Numbered from the stretch's first letter, positions 1-8,873 are shown. The stretch: 64,000 nt of DNA from Bacillota bacterium (GCA_028683955.1 JAQUGR010000002.1:186001-250000); one strand, 5' to 3'. The notes: generated by a model not told the origin, from the letters alone. Made by a program: numbers and translations.

Positions 1-246
1 CTAAAAGGTAGAGTAAGAGGCGATTGTAAGGAAAATTATCTAGAACTCCTCTATTATGCCAAGAAAAATGGAGTTTATATAAGTGTTGGCAGTGATGCTC
101 ATTTTTATACTGGAATTGGAGAAATAAATCTTAGTGATGATTTGCTTACAGAAGTAGGTTATCCTGAAGAACTTATCATAAGTAAAAATTTAGAACAATT
201 TGATAAATTTATGAGGATAAGAAAGCGCGAAAGGACAATATACTAA
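1..246 (+). CDS. PHP-domain phosphoesterase, C-terminal part (gene starts before the window)
   Basis: The open frame enters from the left edge and ends with TAA at 244-246. The visible 81 residues contain GSDAHF, a typical late metal-ligand motif of PHP-domain phosphoesterases of the YcdX/histidinol-phosphatase type. The stop overlaps the rapZ start by one base, so the two are translationally coupled. Clostridial genomes often carry a PHP gene directly upstream of rapZ, which supports the call. The substrate cannot be told from this fragment. Confidence 0.7.
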   Translation, partial: LKGRVRGDCKENYLELLYYAKKNGVYISVGSDAHFYTGIGEINLSDDLLTEVGYPEELIISKNLEQFDKFMRIRKRERTIY

Positions 247-1145
247 TGAATAAAGAAAACTTAAGACTAATTATTGTATCAGGATTAAGTGGAGCTGGAA
301 AATCTCAAGTTATGAATAACCTTGAGGATTCAGGCTATTTTTGTATAGACAATTTTCCACCTTATCTTTTAACTTCACTAGTTAGTAAATTAAAGGAAGA
401 AACTCAAATATATAAATTGGCTGTAGCCATAGATATAAGAGGGGGTCATTTCCTTAAAGACTATAAAGAAGCTATGGCAGAACTCGACAGTAATGAATTA
501 CCATATGAAACTATTTTTATGGAATCATCAAATAGAGCAATTATAGCCAGATATAAAATGACTAGAAGAAGACATCCTTTAATAGAAGAAGCTAAAGGCG
601 ATATTCAACTTGCTATAAAAATGGAAAGAGAAATGCTATCAAGTATTAGAATTAAAGTAGATAGAATAATTGATACTACTGGTATATCTACTAGTCAGTG
701 TAGAAAGATTATAGAGAATATAGTAGCAGAACAAGAAAAGACTAATTTTTTAATAACGATTTATTCTTTTGGATATAAGTATGGTTTACCTATTGATGCT
801 GATTTGGTTATGGACGTACGTTTTTTACCAAATCCATTCTATCTAGAACATCTAAAGTTTTTAACTGGGGAGACTAACAAAGTTGAAGAATATGTTTTCT
901 CCTTCAAGATAACAGAAGAATTTTTAGACAAATATGTTGATCTTCTTAAATTTTTAATACCTAAATATATGGAAGAAGGCAAAAGACAATTAGTTATAGC
1001 TATAGGTTGTACTGGTGGACAACATAGATCTGTTGTAATTAGTAGAGCATTAGAAAAAGCCATTCAAGGTGATGGAATAAGAACATATCTATACCATAGA
1101 GAAATATGGCGTCACCAAAAGGGAGATGAGGAAAATGTCTTTTAG
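246..1145 (+). CDS. rapZ: RapZ/YvcJ-family nucleotide-binding protein
   Basis: The protein is 299 residues, the usual length of the family. It has an N-terminal P-loop GLSGAGKS at residues 13-20 and the conserved C-terminal segment IGCTGGQHRS near residue 253. In Enterobacteria RapZ is an RNA adaptor controlling glmS. In Firmicutes the homologue YvcJ binds and hydrolyses nucleotides and affects competence, so an RNA role here is only inferred. It sits between a PHP gene and whiA, the standard arrangement, but yvcK, which often lies between rapZ and whiA, is absent. Confidence 0.93.
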   Translation: MNKENLRLIIVSGLSGAGKSQVMNNLEDSGYFCIDNFPPYLLTSLVSKLKEETQIYKLAVAIDIRGGHFLKDYKEAMAELDSNELPYETIFMESSNRAIIARYKMTRRRHPLIEEAKGDIQLAIKMEREMLSSIRIKVDRIIDTTGISTSQCRKIIENIVAEQEKTNFLITIYSFGYKYGLPIDADLVMDVRFLPNPFYLEHLKFLTGETNKVEEYVFSFKITEEFLDKYVDLLKFLIPKYMEEGKRQLVIAIGCTGGQHRSVVISRALEKAIQGDGIRTYLYHREIWRHQKGDEENVF

Positions 1146-1977
1146 CCATGAGGTTAAGGAAACTATAAGTGGAATTATCTCAGAAACAAGAGGTGAGAGA
1201 AAAAAAGAACTTCAGGCTTTTTACTACCTGGTAGGTAGTCTAGAAAAAGAAGATTTAATAGTTTTTGCAACAGAAAATATTTTAGTTGCCAAGAAAATAA
1301 TTATATTACTTCATGAATTCTTTAAAGGAAAATATTCATTTAAAGTTCAATATAGAGGAAGATTTAAAAAAGTTTTTTACATTGTAAATCTATACACAAG
1401 AGATATAAAATTTTTTGAATTAAAAAAGATAATAAAGAGAAAAGAAAAAAGTGCTTTTTTAAGAAGTACTTTTTTAGCAAGAGGTTCTATAACAGACCCC
1501 AAAAAAGGCTATCACCTTGAACTTAGATGCCCAAGTTTTGCTGCCTATATCCTCCTAGGAGATCTACTAAGTTCATTTGGTGTTGAAGCTAAAGGAATAA
1601 CAAGGAAAAATGTATTTTTTCTTTATTTAAAAGATGGAGAAATGATTAGTGATTTCTTGAAAATTATTGGAGCATATCATTTTATGTTCGCCTTTGAAGA
1701 AACTAGAGTTATTAAGGAAATTAAGAATATGGCGAATAGGCGCAATAATTGCGACTTAGCCAATTTAGATAAGACTATAAAAGCTGCGAATAAACAAGTT
1801 AAAATTATAAATAAAATTGGTATAGGTAATTTACCAGTAGGTTTGAGAGAGGTTGCATCCTTGCGATTGGAACATCCAGAATTATCACTCGCTGAGTTAG
1901 GTGAACTATGTTCTCCTCCATTAAAAAGAGCAGCAGTAAACTATAGACTCAAAAAAATAGAAAATTTAAAGAGGTGA
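1135..1977 (+). CDS. whiA: DNA-binding protein WhiA
   Basis: WhiA combines a degenerate LAGLIDADG-type N-terminal domain with a C-terminal helix-turn-helix, here around residues 220-280 with the conserved segment ending SPPLKRAAVNYRLKKI. It acts in the nucleoid on cell division and chromosome segregation in Firmicutes. I chose ATG 1135 (MSFSHEVK, the usual family start) over the in-frame ATG at 1126, because GGGAG at 1121-1125 is well spaced only for 1135. The gene overlaps the end of rapZ by 11 bases. The product is 280 residues. Confidence 0.92.
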   Translation: MSFSHEVKETISGIISETRGERKKELQAFYYLVGSLEKEDLIVFATENILVAKKIIILLHEFFKGKYSFKVQYRGRFKKVFYIVNLYTRDIKFFELKKIIKRKEKSAFLRSTFLARGSITDPKKGYHLELRCPSFAAYILLGDLLSSFGVEAKGITRKNVFFLYLKDGEMISDFLKIIGAYHFMFAFEETRVIKEIKNMANRRNNCDLANLDKTIKAANKQVKIINKIGIGNLPVGLREVASLRLEHPELSLAELGELCSPPLKRAAVNYRLKKIENLKR

Positions 1978-1981
1978 ATCA

Positions 1982-2740
1982 ATGACTAAATGGATCGATG
2001 CAATAGGACAGACTATATTTTATATAGCTTTATATTTTGCAGCAAATTTATTAGCCCCTTTTATTTTAAATACAATAGGTCAAGAAAATAATTTGATAAA
2101 TCAGATTATTTTAGCTAGTATAATTTTTTCCCTTATTGTAATATTGATTAATCATAAAAAGTTAAGTAAAAAAGGTTGGTTTATTAGTTTTTCCAATAAA
2201 GAGCTAATAAAGACCTTAGAACTTTGTATGGCCTCAGTTGTATTAATTAATTTTTTATTAGTATATATTTTCCCCGATTTTATTGATGTTTATATGCCAG
2301 AAGTTATAAAGAAATCATTTGATTCAATAACTAATTCCAATCCCCTGCTTGTTTTACTTACTGTTGGTGTATTGGCACCAGTTGCAGAAGAGATTCTATT
2401 TAGAGGTGCAATATATAATCTAATTAAGGACAAATTTAATAAATATGCAGCAGTAATAGTATCCGCAATACTTTTTGCTATAATACATATGAATATTTAT
2501 CAAGCTAGCTATGCTATCTTTATTGGTTTATTTTTAGGTATTATAATAATGAAGACAGGAAGTTTGTGGTTAACAATAATATTTCATATAGTCTATAATA
2601 CTGTAAGTGGGCTATATGGAAGCTTGGATCCAAAACTATTAGAATTATTAATAACTAAAACCTATATTTTACCAGTAATAGCAATTATACTTTTAGTTGA
2701 CAGCTTAAGATTTTTCCTAATAAAAGGAGGTAAAAGATAA
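1982..2740 (+). CDS. CPBP-family intramembrane protease (CAAX-protease-like)
   Basis: This 252-residue polytopic membrane protein has the three CPBP motifs in order: EEILFRG at 136-142, His in FAIIHM at 169, and FHIVYN at 201-206 (His202, Asn206). These are the glutamate-glutamate and histidine residues of the Rce1/ABI catalytic site. The family includes intramembrane proteases and bacteriocin self-immunity proteins; no bacteriocin gene is visible nearby. It starts four bases after whiA and its stop overlaps the next start codon, so it belongs to the same operon. Confidence 0.8.
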   Translation: MTKWIDAIGQTIFYIALYFAANLLAPFILNTIGQENNLINQIILASIIFSLIVILINHKKLSKKGWFISFSNKELIKTLELCMASVVLINFLLVYIFPDFIDVYMPEVIKKSFDSITNSNPLLVLLTVGVLAPVAEEILFRGAIYNLIKDKFNKYAAVIVSAILFAIIHMNIYQASYAIFIGLFLGIIIMKTGSLWLTIIFHIVYNTVSGLYGSLDPKLLELLITKTYILPVIAIILLVDSLRFFLIKGGKR

Positions 2741-3114
2741 TGAGTTTTATTGAAGAGATGATTGGTGTAACATTAGAGTTGAATCAAGAAGAAATGCAAG
2801 AAAAGATTAATGATTTTTTACTTGAAGATGAAATTCTTATTAAAGGTTATCAAATTATCAGGGATATATTAATATTAACAGATAAAAGAATTATCATTGT
2901 AGATTACATTGGTGTTAGAGGCAGAAAAATAGAGTATCATATGATACCTTATCAAAGTATAAATCGTTTTGTTATTGAAACTCCTGGAACACTTGATACA
3001 GACTATACTTTAAAATTACATATATCTGGCTGTTTAGAGCCTTTAGAAAAGCAACTTAAAAAAGATATTGATATATACGAACTTAATCGAATTTTATTTG
3101 CTCATATTATTTAA
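2740..3114 (+). CDS. Bacterial PH-domain protein (bPH_1 / DUF1696 type)
   Basis: This is a small 124-residue soluble protein. The central stretch around residues 30-90 (KGYQIIRDILILTDKRIIIV, then IEYHMIPYQSINRF) is the typical beta-rich bacterial pleckstrin-homology domain. No enzymatic motif is visible, and the molecular role of the family is not established. The start codon overlaps the stop of the CPBP gene by one base. The last 8 bases overlap the end of the convergent aldolase gene, so no separate terminator fits between them. Confidence 0.72.
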   Translation: MSFIEEMIGVTLELNQEEMQEKINDFLLEDEILIKGYQIIRDILILTDKRIIIVDYIGVRGRKIEYHMIPYQSINRFVIETPGTLDTDYTLKLHISGCLEPLEKQLKKDIDIYELNRILFAHII

Positions 3115-3757
3115 CTGTTTGGCCATAGGTGGAGAATTTTTGCAGAGTTACCTTAATATCCTCTGGACTTAATATTTTGCCTCCCCCAACCATTTTAGTA
3201 TTGAGATATAACTGACAACAAAATTCTATCTCTTCTGTTGCGCTAAAGGCATATTCAATATTTGGACCACCGGTAAGAAGACCGTGATTGCCTAAAAGAA
3301 CAGCGTATTTACCTTCCATATATTCATAAGCAAGATCTGCTAATTCTTTTGTTCCAAAAGTAACATAAGGTGTACAATTTACCTCGTGACTTCCACTAAA
3401 GGCTATAAGATAGTGGATTGCAGGGAGATTTTCACCAAGGCAAGCTAGAGTAGTAGCATAGGTAGAGTGTGTATGAACAACTGCGTTAATATCTTGACGT
3501 TTTTCATAAAATATTTTATGCATACCATATTCACTTGAAGGCTTTCTTTTACCCTGTATAATATTACCTGCTAAATCGAGGATTACTACATCCTCTTTTT
3601 TTATGTCAAAATATTCCATGCCAGATGGTTTTATTGCCATCAGACCAAGTTCTCTATTAAAGATGCTTAGGTTTCCACCAGTTCCAGTAGTTAGTCTACC
3701 AGTAATTAGTTTTTTTCCATATTCAACTATTTGTTCTCTTTCTTTTTCCATTAACAT
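3107..3757 (-). CDS. Class II aldolase/adducin family protein (L-fuculose-phosphate-aldolase-like)
   Basis: The protein is 216 residues, the size of L-fuculose-1-phosphate aldolase. Visible family features are GTGGNLS at 25-31, KPSGMEY at 43-49, the catalytic-type Glu76 in SSEYGMH, the zinc ligands His95 and His97 in HTHSTY, and His158 in GNHGL. The reaction would be retro-aldol cleavage to dihydroxyacetone phosphate and an aldehyde. It is the last gene of a tight minus-strand operon. Its divergent neighbour is an MTA-phosphorylase-like gene, which raises the possibility that it is the aldolase of an MTA or 5'-deoxyadenosine disposal route rather than a fucose enzyme. Confidence 0.82.
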   Translation of the reverse strand: MLMEKEREQIVEYGKKLITGRLTTGTGGNLSIFNRELGLMAIKPSGMEYFDIKKEDVVILDLAGNIIQGKRKPSSEYGMHKIFYEKRQDINAVVHTHSTYATTLACLGENLPAIHYLIAFSGSHEVNCTPYVTFGTKELADLAYEYMEGKYAVLLGNHGLLTGGPNIEYAFSATEEIEFCCQLYLNTKMVGGGKILSPEDIKVTLQKFSTYGQTVK

Positions 3758-4725
3758 TAGAACACTTCCTTATTTAAACAATTTTCTGGAATCTTATTAT
3801 AAATCAATATATCTACAAGACTTTGAGCTGCTAATATAGCCATATCTTCTCGGCTAGTATAGGTTCCACTACCAATATGAGAACAAGTAACTACATTGTT
3901 TAATTCAGTTAGTCCAGGATAGATAAGAGGTTCATTCTCATAAACATCCAAGCCTGCACCATATATTAAATTTTGTTTTAATGCATTGTAGAGTGCAGCT
4001 TCATCAATGATAGCACCTCTTGCTGTATTTACTAAGATGGCATTTGGTTTCATCAAGGAAAGTTCTCTTTCACCTAAAAGATGATGAGTGCTTAAGTTAT
4101 ATGGACAATGGATAGCTAAAAAATCAACTTTTGGCAACATCTCGTATAAATCTTCATAAATGGCACCTGTTTCTTTTTCAAAATCTCTTTTTCTCGATGG
4201 ACTATTATAGTGGATTTCCATATTGAAGCCTTTGGCCATTCTAGCAAAAGCTGATCCAATTCTTCCAGCACCAATAATCCCAAGTTTTTTACCACTAATA
4301 GGTTGACCTAAAAAGCCCATAGGATCCCAACCATCAAATTGCCCTTCTCTAGTAAATTTATCTGAGGCAACAATATGTCTGCTTGTTGCAAACAAAAGTG
4401 CCCAGGCTAATTCTGCTGTAGCCATAGTTAAGGCATTAGGTGTATTTGTAATAGCAACACCATATTCGGAGGCCATATCAACATCAATATTGTTAAAACC
4501 TACAGCATAGTTTGCAAAAACCTTTACAGAAGGTGCAGCTTTAAAGGTGTTTTCATTTACCTTGTTAGTCAGCATCGTTAGAACTCCATCATAGCCAGTT
4601 ATGGCTGTTAAAAATTCTTCATCTGTTAGGTCTCTTTCTTCATTTTGTACAGTGACATCAAAGTGTTCTTTAAGGAGATTGATTCCTGCTTCCATTATTG
4701 GTCTTGTTACATAGACTTTTTTCAT
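3757..4725 (-). CDS. D-isomer-specific 2-hydroxyacid dehydrogenase (glyoxylate/hydroxypyruvate-reductase-like)
   Basis: This 322-residue protein has the NAD-binding motif GAGRIGSAFA around residue 152, the NTARGAIIDE segment (catalytic Arg) around residue 232 and SHIGSG (catalytic His) around residue 286. The sequence is of the GyaR/GRHPR type, reducing glyoxylate or hydroxypyruvate. D-lactate or 3-phosphoglycerate specificity is less likely because the ACT or extended domains of SerA are absent. The stop codon overlaps the aldolase start and the start codon touches the stop of the aminotransferase, so the three genes are translationally coupled. Confidence 0.85.
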   Translation of the reverse strand: MKKVYVTRPIMEAGINLLKEHFDVTVQNEERDLTDEEFLTAITGYDGVLTMLTNKVNENTFKAAPSVKVFANYAVGFNNIDVDMASEYGVAITNTPNALTMATAELAWALLFATSRHIVASDKFTREGQFDGWDPMGFLGQPISGKKLGIIGAGRIGSAFARMAKGFNMEIHYNSPSRKRDFEKETGAIYEDLYEMLPKVDFLAIHCPYNLSTHHLLGERELSLMKPNAILVNTARGAIIDEAALYNALKQNLIYGAGLDVYENEPLIYPGLTELNNVVTCSHIGSGTYTSREDMAILAAQSLVDILIYNKIPENCLNKEVF

Positions 4726-5906
4726 TAGCTTTTCACCTTCTTTAATACACTCTCAAGTCTATTGAGTGCTTCATTAAGATTGGCTCTACTTGTTGCATAG
4801 GAAAAACGAACATAACCATCTAAATCTTCTCCAAAAGTACTACCTGGTAGTGAAGAAATATAGGCATTTTCTAATATATAGTTACTCATTTCATTGCTGT
4901 CTTTTCTAAAGTATTTAAAGTTTGGAAAAGCATAGAAGGCTCCATCAGGAAGTACACAACTTACATGAGGGATACTATTTAGTCCCCCTACTAGTAAATC
5001 TCTTCTAGCTTTAAATTCTGCTTTCATAGTTTCTACATCATCTTGAGGACCTTTATAGGCTTCAATTCCTGCATATTGAATAAAAGTATTTGTACAAGAA
5101 TTACTGGCTACAATTAGTGGATTAAAGACTCTCGCTATGCTTTCATGCATTATTCCATATCCTAATCTCCAACCAGTCATAGCGTAGGTTTTAGAAAAAC
5201 CGTCAAGTAGAATTGTCTTTTCTTTCATATGGGGTATGCTGGCCATAGAGATTATTTTCTCATCACCAAAATACAGTCTGTCATAAATTTCATCTGAAAG
5301 TACCATAACATCCTTGTCTCTTAAAAATTCAGCAATTGCTTCAATTTCTTTTTTTTCTATTATTGAACCTGTGGGATTATTAGGACTATTTAAAATGATT
5401 AGTTTAGTTTTTGAAGTAACTAAGGGTTCTAGATCTTTTAGGGTAATCCTAAATTTATTATCTTCAGTTGCCTTAAGTGGTACTGGAGTAGCTCCCATAT
5501 ATTTAGTAAGAACACTGTAGATTGGGAAGCCCGGGTTTGGAATAATTACTTCATCACCAGGTTTTACAAAGGTTAGAAAAGTATAGAATAATATAGGTTT
5601 AGCACCTGGGGTAACAACTACGTTACCTGGATTTGTGATTACGCCTTTATATTTCTTGACATATCTGGTAATTTCTTCCTTTAGTGGCAAAATTCCCAAG
5701 GGTTGAGCATAGTGGCTTTCTCCTCTTTGCATTGCATCAATTCCAGCTTGTGTTATATTAGTTGGTGTATTAAAATCTGGTTCACCTAATTCAAGATGAA
5801 TGACCTTATTTCCTTGATCTTCAAATTTTTTGGCTTTTTGTTTCATTTCGAAGCCGGAAACTATATGCATATCTAGTGCGTTTTGATTCATTAATTTTTT
5901 AAACAT
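4725..5906 (-). CDS. PLP-dependent class I/II aminotransferase
   Basis: The 393-residue protein is of the aspartate-aminotransferase I-gamma type. It contains SPNNPTGS near residue 175, DEIYDRLYF near residue 205, and the PLP lysine in LLDGFSKTYAMTGWRLGYG near residue 238. It is the first gene of the minus-strand operon, starting at ATG 5906 with AGGAGA upstream. Being coupled to a hydroxypyruvate/glyoxylate-type reductase suggests that the pair interconverts an amino acid, a keto acid and a D-hydroxy acid. The precise amino donor cannot be read from the sequence. Confidence 0.85.
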   Translation of the reverse strand: MFKKLMNQNALDMHIVSGFEMKQKAKKFEDQGNKVIHLELGEPDFNTPTNITQAGIDAMQRGESHYAQPLGILPLKEEITRYVKKYKGVITNPGNVVVTPGAKPILFYTFLTFVKPGDEVIIPNPGFPIYSVLTKYMGATPVPLKATEDNKFRITLKDLEPLVTSKTKLIILNSPNNPTGSIIEKKEIEAIAEFLRDKDVMVLSDEIYDRLYFGDEKIISMASIPHMKEKTILLDGFSKTYAMTGWRLGYGIMHESIARVFNPLIVASNSCTNTFIQYAGIEAYKGPQDDVETMKAEFKARRDLLVGGLNSIPHVSCVLPDGAFYAFPNFKYFRKDSNEMSNYILENAYISSLPGSTFGEDLDGYVRFSYATSRANLNEALNRLESVLKKVKS

Positions 5907-5939
5907 ATGCTCTCCTTCATTAATTGTTTACTACTTAAA

Positions 5940-5968
5940 ATTATAACAAAAAAAACTTTTTCTTGCAT
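5940..5968 (-). promoter_or_regulatory. Promoter of the aminotransferase operon
   Basis: On the minus strand the -35 ATGCAA (5968-5963) is followed after 17 bases by the -10 TATAAT (5945-5940), 34 bases before the start codon. The perfect -10 and ideal spacing make it the obvious candidate. Confidence 0.55.
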
Positions 5969-5992
5969 TAACTTATTTGTCTTATTGTAGAT

Positions 5993-6021
5993 TTGGTGAA
6001 TAAATGATACCTTATTACTAT
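5993..6021 (+). promoter_or_regulatory. Promoter of the MTA-phosphorylase-like gene
   Basis: TTGGTG (5993-5998), a 17-base spacer and TACTAT (6016-6021) lie just upstream of the GGGAGG ribosome-binding site of the plus-strand gene. It is arranged back to back with the minus-strand promoter, so both operons could share control. Confidence 0.45.
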
Positions 6022-6049
6022 ATATGTTAGGATTTTTTAGGGAGGAATA

Positions 6050-6820
6050 ATGAAATACGCAATAATAGGTGGTACTGGAGTCTACAGTTTAGGTGATGAG
6101 GTTAAGGAAATTACTATGGATACACCTTATGGGAAAATAGATTTTACAGTTATGGAAAAGGATGGAAAAGAAATTGTTTTTTTACCGAGACATGGAAAAG
6201 GACACGGAAGACCTCCTCATTTGATTAATTATCTTGGTAATATGTGGGCCTTGAAAGAATATGGAGTTGAGTTTATTTTTTCTACTGTTGCAGTCGGTTC
6301 TACAAGAAATGATATTATTCCAGGCGATTTGGTGTTGATTAGAGATTTTCTTGATTTTACCAAGAGCAGACCAATGACTTTCTATGATGGTTCTGATGGT
6401 GTTGTACACGTATCTATGGCTGAACCATATTGTGGCATGTTATGTAAGAAAATTATAAAGTATAATAATGATGATATAGAGAATATAAAAGATAACATAG
6501 TCTATGTTTGTACAGAAGGTCCTAGATTTGAAACAGCTGCTGAGATTAGATTCTACAGTCAAATAGGTGGGGATGTTGTTGGTATGACAAATGTTCCTGA
6601 AGTTGTTTTGGCTAAGGAGTTGTCTATGTGTTATTGTGCAGTTGGTATAGTAACCAACATGTGTACAGGTCTTGTTAGTGTTGAAGCATCAGGATTGGAG
6701 ATAGTTTCAATAGTTGATGATAAAAAGAATTATTTGACTAATATGTTTGTTGATATTATATTGAATGGTGAGTTAAGAACTGATATATGTTCTTGTCGTT
6801 CTTCTTTAATTAAAGTTTAA
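6050..6820 (+). CDS. 5'-methylthioadenosine phosphorylase-like protein (purine nucleoside phosphorylase family 2)
   Basis: The 256-residue protein shows the MTAP/PNP family 2 layout: GGTGVY at 8-13, LPRHGKGHGRPPHLINY near residue 45, AVGSTR near 81, TEGPRFET near 155 and GGDVVGMTNVPE near 174. The enzyme cleaves 5'-methylthioadenosine (and in many anaerobes 5'-deoxyadenosine or inosine analogues) with phosphate to adenine and a 1-phosphosugar. It forms a short operon with the membrane protein 15 bases downstream. No MTR-1-phosphate isomerase gene (mtnA) lies in the window. Specificity for MTA over other 6-aminopurine or 6-oxopurine nucleosides is inferred. Confidence 0.82.
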   Translation: MKYAIIGGTGVYSLGDEVKEITMDTPYGKIDFTVMEKDGKEIVFLPRHGKGHGRPPHLINYLGNMWALKEYGVEFIFSTVAVGSTRNDIIPGDLVLIRDFLDFTKSRPMTFYDGSDGVVHVSMAEPYCGMLCKKIIKYNNDDIENIKDNIVYVCTEGPRFETAAEIRFYSQIGGDVVGMTNVPEVVLAKELSMCYCAVGIVTNMCTGLVSVEASGLEIVSIVDDKKNYLTNMFVDIILNGELRTDICSCRSSLIKV

Positions 6821-6835
6821 TAGGAGGTATTTGAA

Positions 6836-7600
6836 TTGAAAGAGTTTATTTCAATGTGGAAATATAAGAGTATGGTTATGTTATTTTTAATTTCGATTTT
6901 ACTATATGTAGTTGTCCATTTACCTTTTGAGTCTGGTTTAATTGTGTTTGATATGAGATCTTTTCAACCTGTTAGCGCAATACCAGTTGTTATTGGTTTA
7001 TTTTTTGGACCTGCAGGTGTTCTGGGTGTTGGTATAGGTTCGTTTTTGATTGACCTCTATAGAGGATTAACTTTTCTTACTCCATTTATAATGTTGGGGA
7101 ATATGTTTATGGCACTTTTAGCCTATAGATTATGGGACAGATTGCTTATACAATCAGATTTTGATTTAGTGATTCCTAAAAGCGGTAAAAGATTTATTGT
7201 TATTAACTTATTATTGTTGGCAATAATTACAGCTATGGCTAAGTCTTTAATTATAGGTTGGGGTTATGCTTTAACAAGTACTGAGGTTTTTTATGCAAAA
7301 GTTGCACCATTGTTTATTAATGATGCAATTAGTGGTTTATTATTGAGTGTCTTTTTTATCTTTGTATTTTTGAAAAGATTGAGAAAATGGGAAATGATCT
7401 GGTCTGATTTTATGAAGACTGGTGATGTCTTGGCAGATTCTAAACTTGGAACTAAGATTACACTTTATTCAATACCTGATTTCTTCTTAATATCTTTGAT
7501 ATTTTCATATTTTGGATTTAATATAGTGGTAATTGTTTGTGGTGCCTTAGCACTTTTAACAATGCTGACTGGTTTATTTTGGGAGAGTAAGGTAGCATGA
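6836..7600 (+). CDS. Polytopic membrane protein of unknown function (ECF S-component-like)
   Basis: The protein is 254 residues with about six hydrophobic segments. Translation starts at TTG 6836, set by AGGAGG at 6822-6827; an ATG is not available. The segment FDMRSFQPVSAIPVVIGLFF, followed by GPAGVLGVGIGSF and a conserved-looking Asp, resembles substrate-binding S components of ECF vitamin transporters, but I cannot name a family. It lies directly behind the phosphorylase gene, so import or export of a nucleoside-derived compound is a reasonable guess, no more. Confidence 0.5.
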   Translation: MKEFISMWKYKSMVMLFLISILLYVVVHLPFESGLIVFDMRSFQPVSAIPVVIGLFFGPAGVLGVGIGSFLIDLYRGLTFLTPFIMLGNMFMALLAYRLWDRLLIQSDFDLVIPKSGKRFIVINLLLLAIITAMAKSLIIGWGYALTSTEVFYAKVAPLFINDAISGLLLSVFFIFVFLKRLRKWEMIWSDFMKTGDVLADSKLGTKITLYSIPDFFLISLIFSYFGFNIVVIVCGALALLTMLTGLFWESKVA

Positions 7601-7608
7601 TTTCCTAA

Positions 7609-7632
7609 AACTATTATTAAATAATAATAGTT
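7609..7632 (+). terminator. AT-rich hairpin after the phosphorylase operon
   Basis: AACTATTATT (7609-7618) and AATAATAGTT (7623-7632) form a perfect 10-bp stem with a 4-base loop, nine bases after the stop codon. There is no T-tract, so termination would be weak. Confidence 0.3.
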
Positions 7633-7738
7633 AAAAGTAGATAAATATAGCAGATTATAAATGAAGGTACACCACAGATATTGGTTAAAAAATTAATATT
7701 TTGAAGATTATTTTATCTGCTGATATGGTATTATGATT

Positions 7739-7783
7739 CCATAATGGGTAGATTTATTAGTGCTGATTAAAGAACCCATATGG
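7739..7783 (+). promoter_or_regulatory. Conserved-looking stem in the aroF leader
   Basis: CCATAATGGGT (7739-7749) and ACCCATATGG (7774-7783) pair over 10 bp with one bulged base, enclosing 24 bases. The hairpin lies 58 bases upstream of the DAHP synthase start. No T-tract follows, and no leader peptide rich in Trp, Tyr or Phe is present. The rest of the 240-base gap holds no gene that I can see. Confidence 0.3.
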
Positions 7784-7840
7784 TTTACAATTAAAAGCAG
7801 AGTAAATAAAATTTCTAATAAGCATGATAGGAGAAAAAAC

Positions 7841-8866
7841 ATGAGTTTTAAATATATTGCAAAAATACCAAGTTCCCAGGAAATTAAACAAATGTTACCA
7901 ATTGATGGGGAAATAGCAAAAATAAAAGCTGGCAGAGACAAAATGATCAAAGAAATATTTACTGGCGAAAGTGACAAGTTCTTATTAATAATAGGGCCAT
8001 GCTCAGCAGATTCACAAGAGCCAGTAATCGAATATATTTCTAGACTTGCTAAGATTCAAGAAGAGGTTAAGGATAAAATTGTAATAATTCCAAGAATATA
8101 TACAAACAAACCAAGAACAACAGGCGAAGGCTATAAGGGTATGATGCACCAACCTGACCTTAATGAAAAACCTAACATGGTAGAAGGAATAAAAGCAATC
8201 AGAAAGCTTCATTTAAAAGCAATTAGAGAAACAGGACTTACAGGAGCAGATGAGATGCTCTATCCAGGAAATGATCCATATGTCTCAGACCTAATTAGCT
8301 ATGTTGCAGTAGGAGCAAGATCAGTTGAAAACCAACAACATAGACTTACCGCTAGCGGATTAGACATTCCTGTGGGAATGAAAAATGCAACAAGTGGAGA
8401 CATTAATGTTATGTTAAATTCAATAAAATCAGCTCACCTTTCTCACACTTTAATCTATGATGAACATGAAGTTAAATCCTCCGGTAATCCTTTAGCTCAC
8501 GCAATCATGCGTGGAGCAGTAAACCAATATGGAAGAAATATACCAAATTATCACTTTGAAGATTTAAATCAACTTGTAGAAGAATATATAAAAAGAGCAT
8601 TAGTAAACCCTGCCATAATAGTTGATACCAATCACGCCAACTCCATGAAGAAATTCGATGAACAACCTAGGATAGCACTTGAAATTATCAAAAACAGAAT
8701 TTATTCTTCAACACTTAAAAAATATATAAAAGGACTAATGATAGAAAGTTATATCTATGATGGAAGACAGGATAATCTTGAAGTATTAGGTAAATCAATT
8801 ACTGATGCTTGTATAGGCTGGAAAAAAACTAAAAAACTAATATATGATATTGCAGAACTACTATAA
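7841..8866 (+). CDS. aroF: 3-deoxy-7-phosphoheptulonate (DAHP) synthase, AroFGH type
   Basis: This enzyme condenses phosphoenolpyruvate and erythrose 4-phosphate, the first step of aromatic amino acid synthesis. The 341-residue product is of the class I AroFGH type: IPSSQEIKQMLP at the N-terminus, IGPCSADSQEP near residue 50, YTNKPRTTGEGYKG near 87, and DTNHANSMK near 266. I chose ATG 7841, preceded by GGAG, over the longer in-frame GTG at 7760, because the family sequence begins at the later start. No chorismate mutase or ACT regulatory domain is fused. Confidence 0.9.
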   Translation: MSFKYIAKIPSSQEIKQMLPIDGEIAKIKAGRDKMIKEIFTGESDKFLLIIGPCSADSQEPVIEYISRLAKIQEEVKDKIVIIPRIYTNKPRTTGEGYKGMMHQPDLNEKPNMVEGIKAIRKLHLKAIRETGLTGADEMLYPGNDPYVSDLISYVAVGARSVENQQHRLTASGLDIPVGMKNATSGDINVMLNSIKSAHLSHTLIYDEHEVKSSGNPLAHAIMRGAVNQYGRNIPNYHFEDLNQLVEEYIKRALVNPAIIVDTNHANSMKKFDEQPRIALEIIKNRIYSSTLKKYIKGLMIESYIYDGRQDNLEVLGKSITDACIGWKKTKKLIYDIAELL

Positions 8867-8873
8867 CAAAAAA

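Noticed and set aside
7601..7840. A T-box or peptide-type attenuator before aroF
   Set aside because: No T-box bulge sequence and no leader peptide rich in aromatic residues; the upstream in-frame GTG simply extends the same reading frame.
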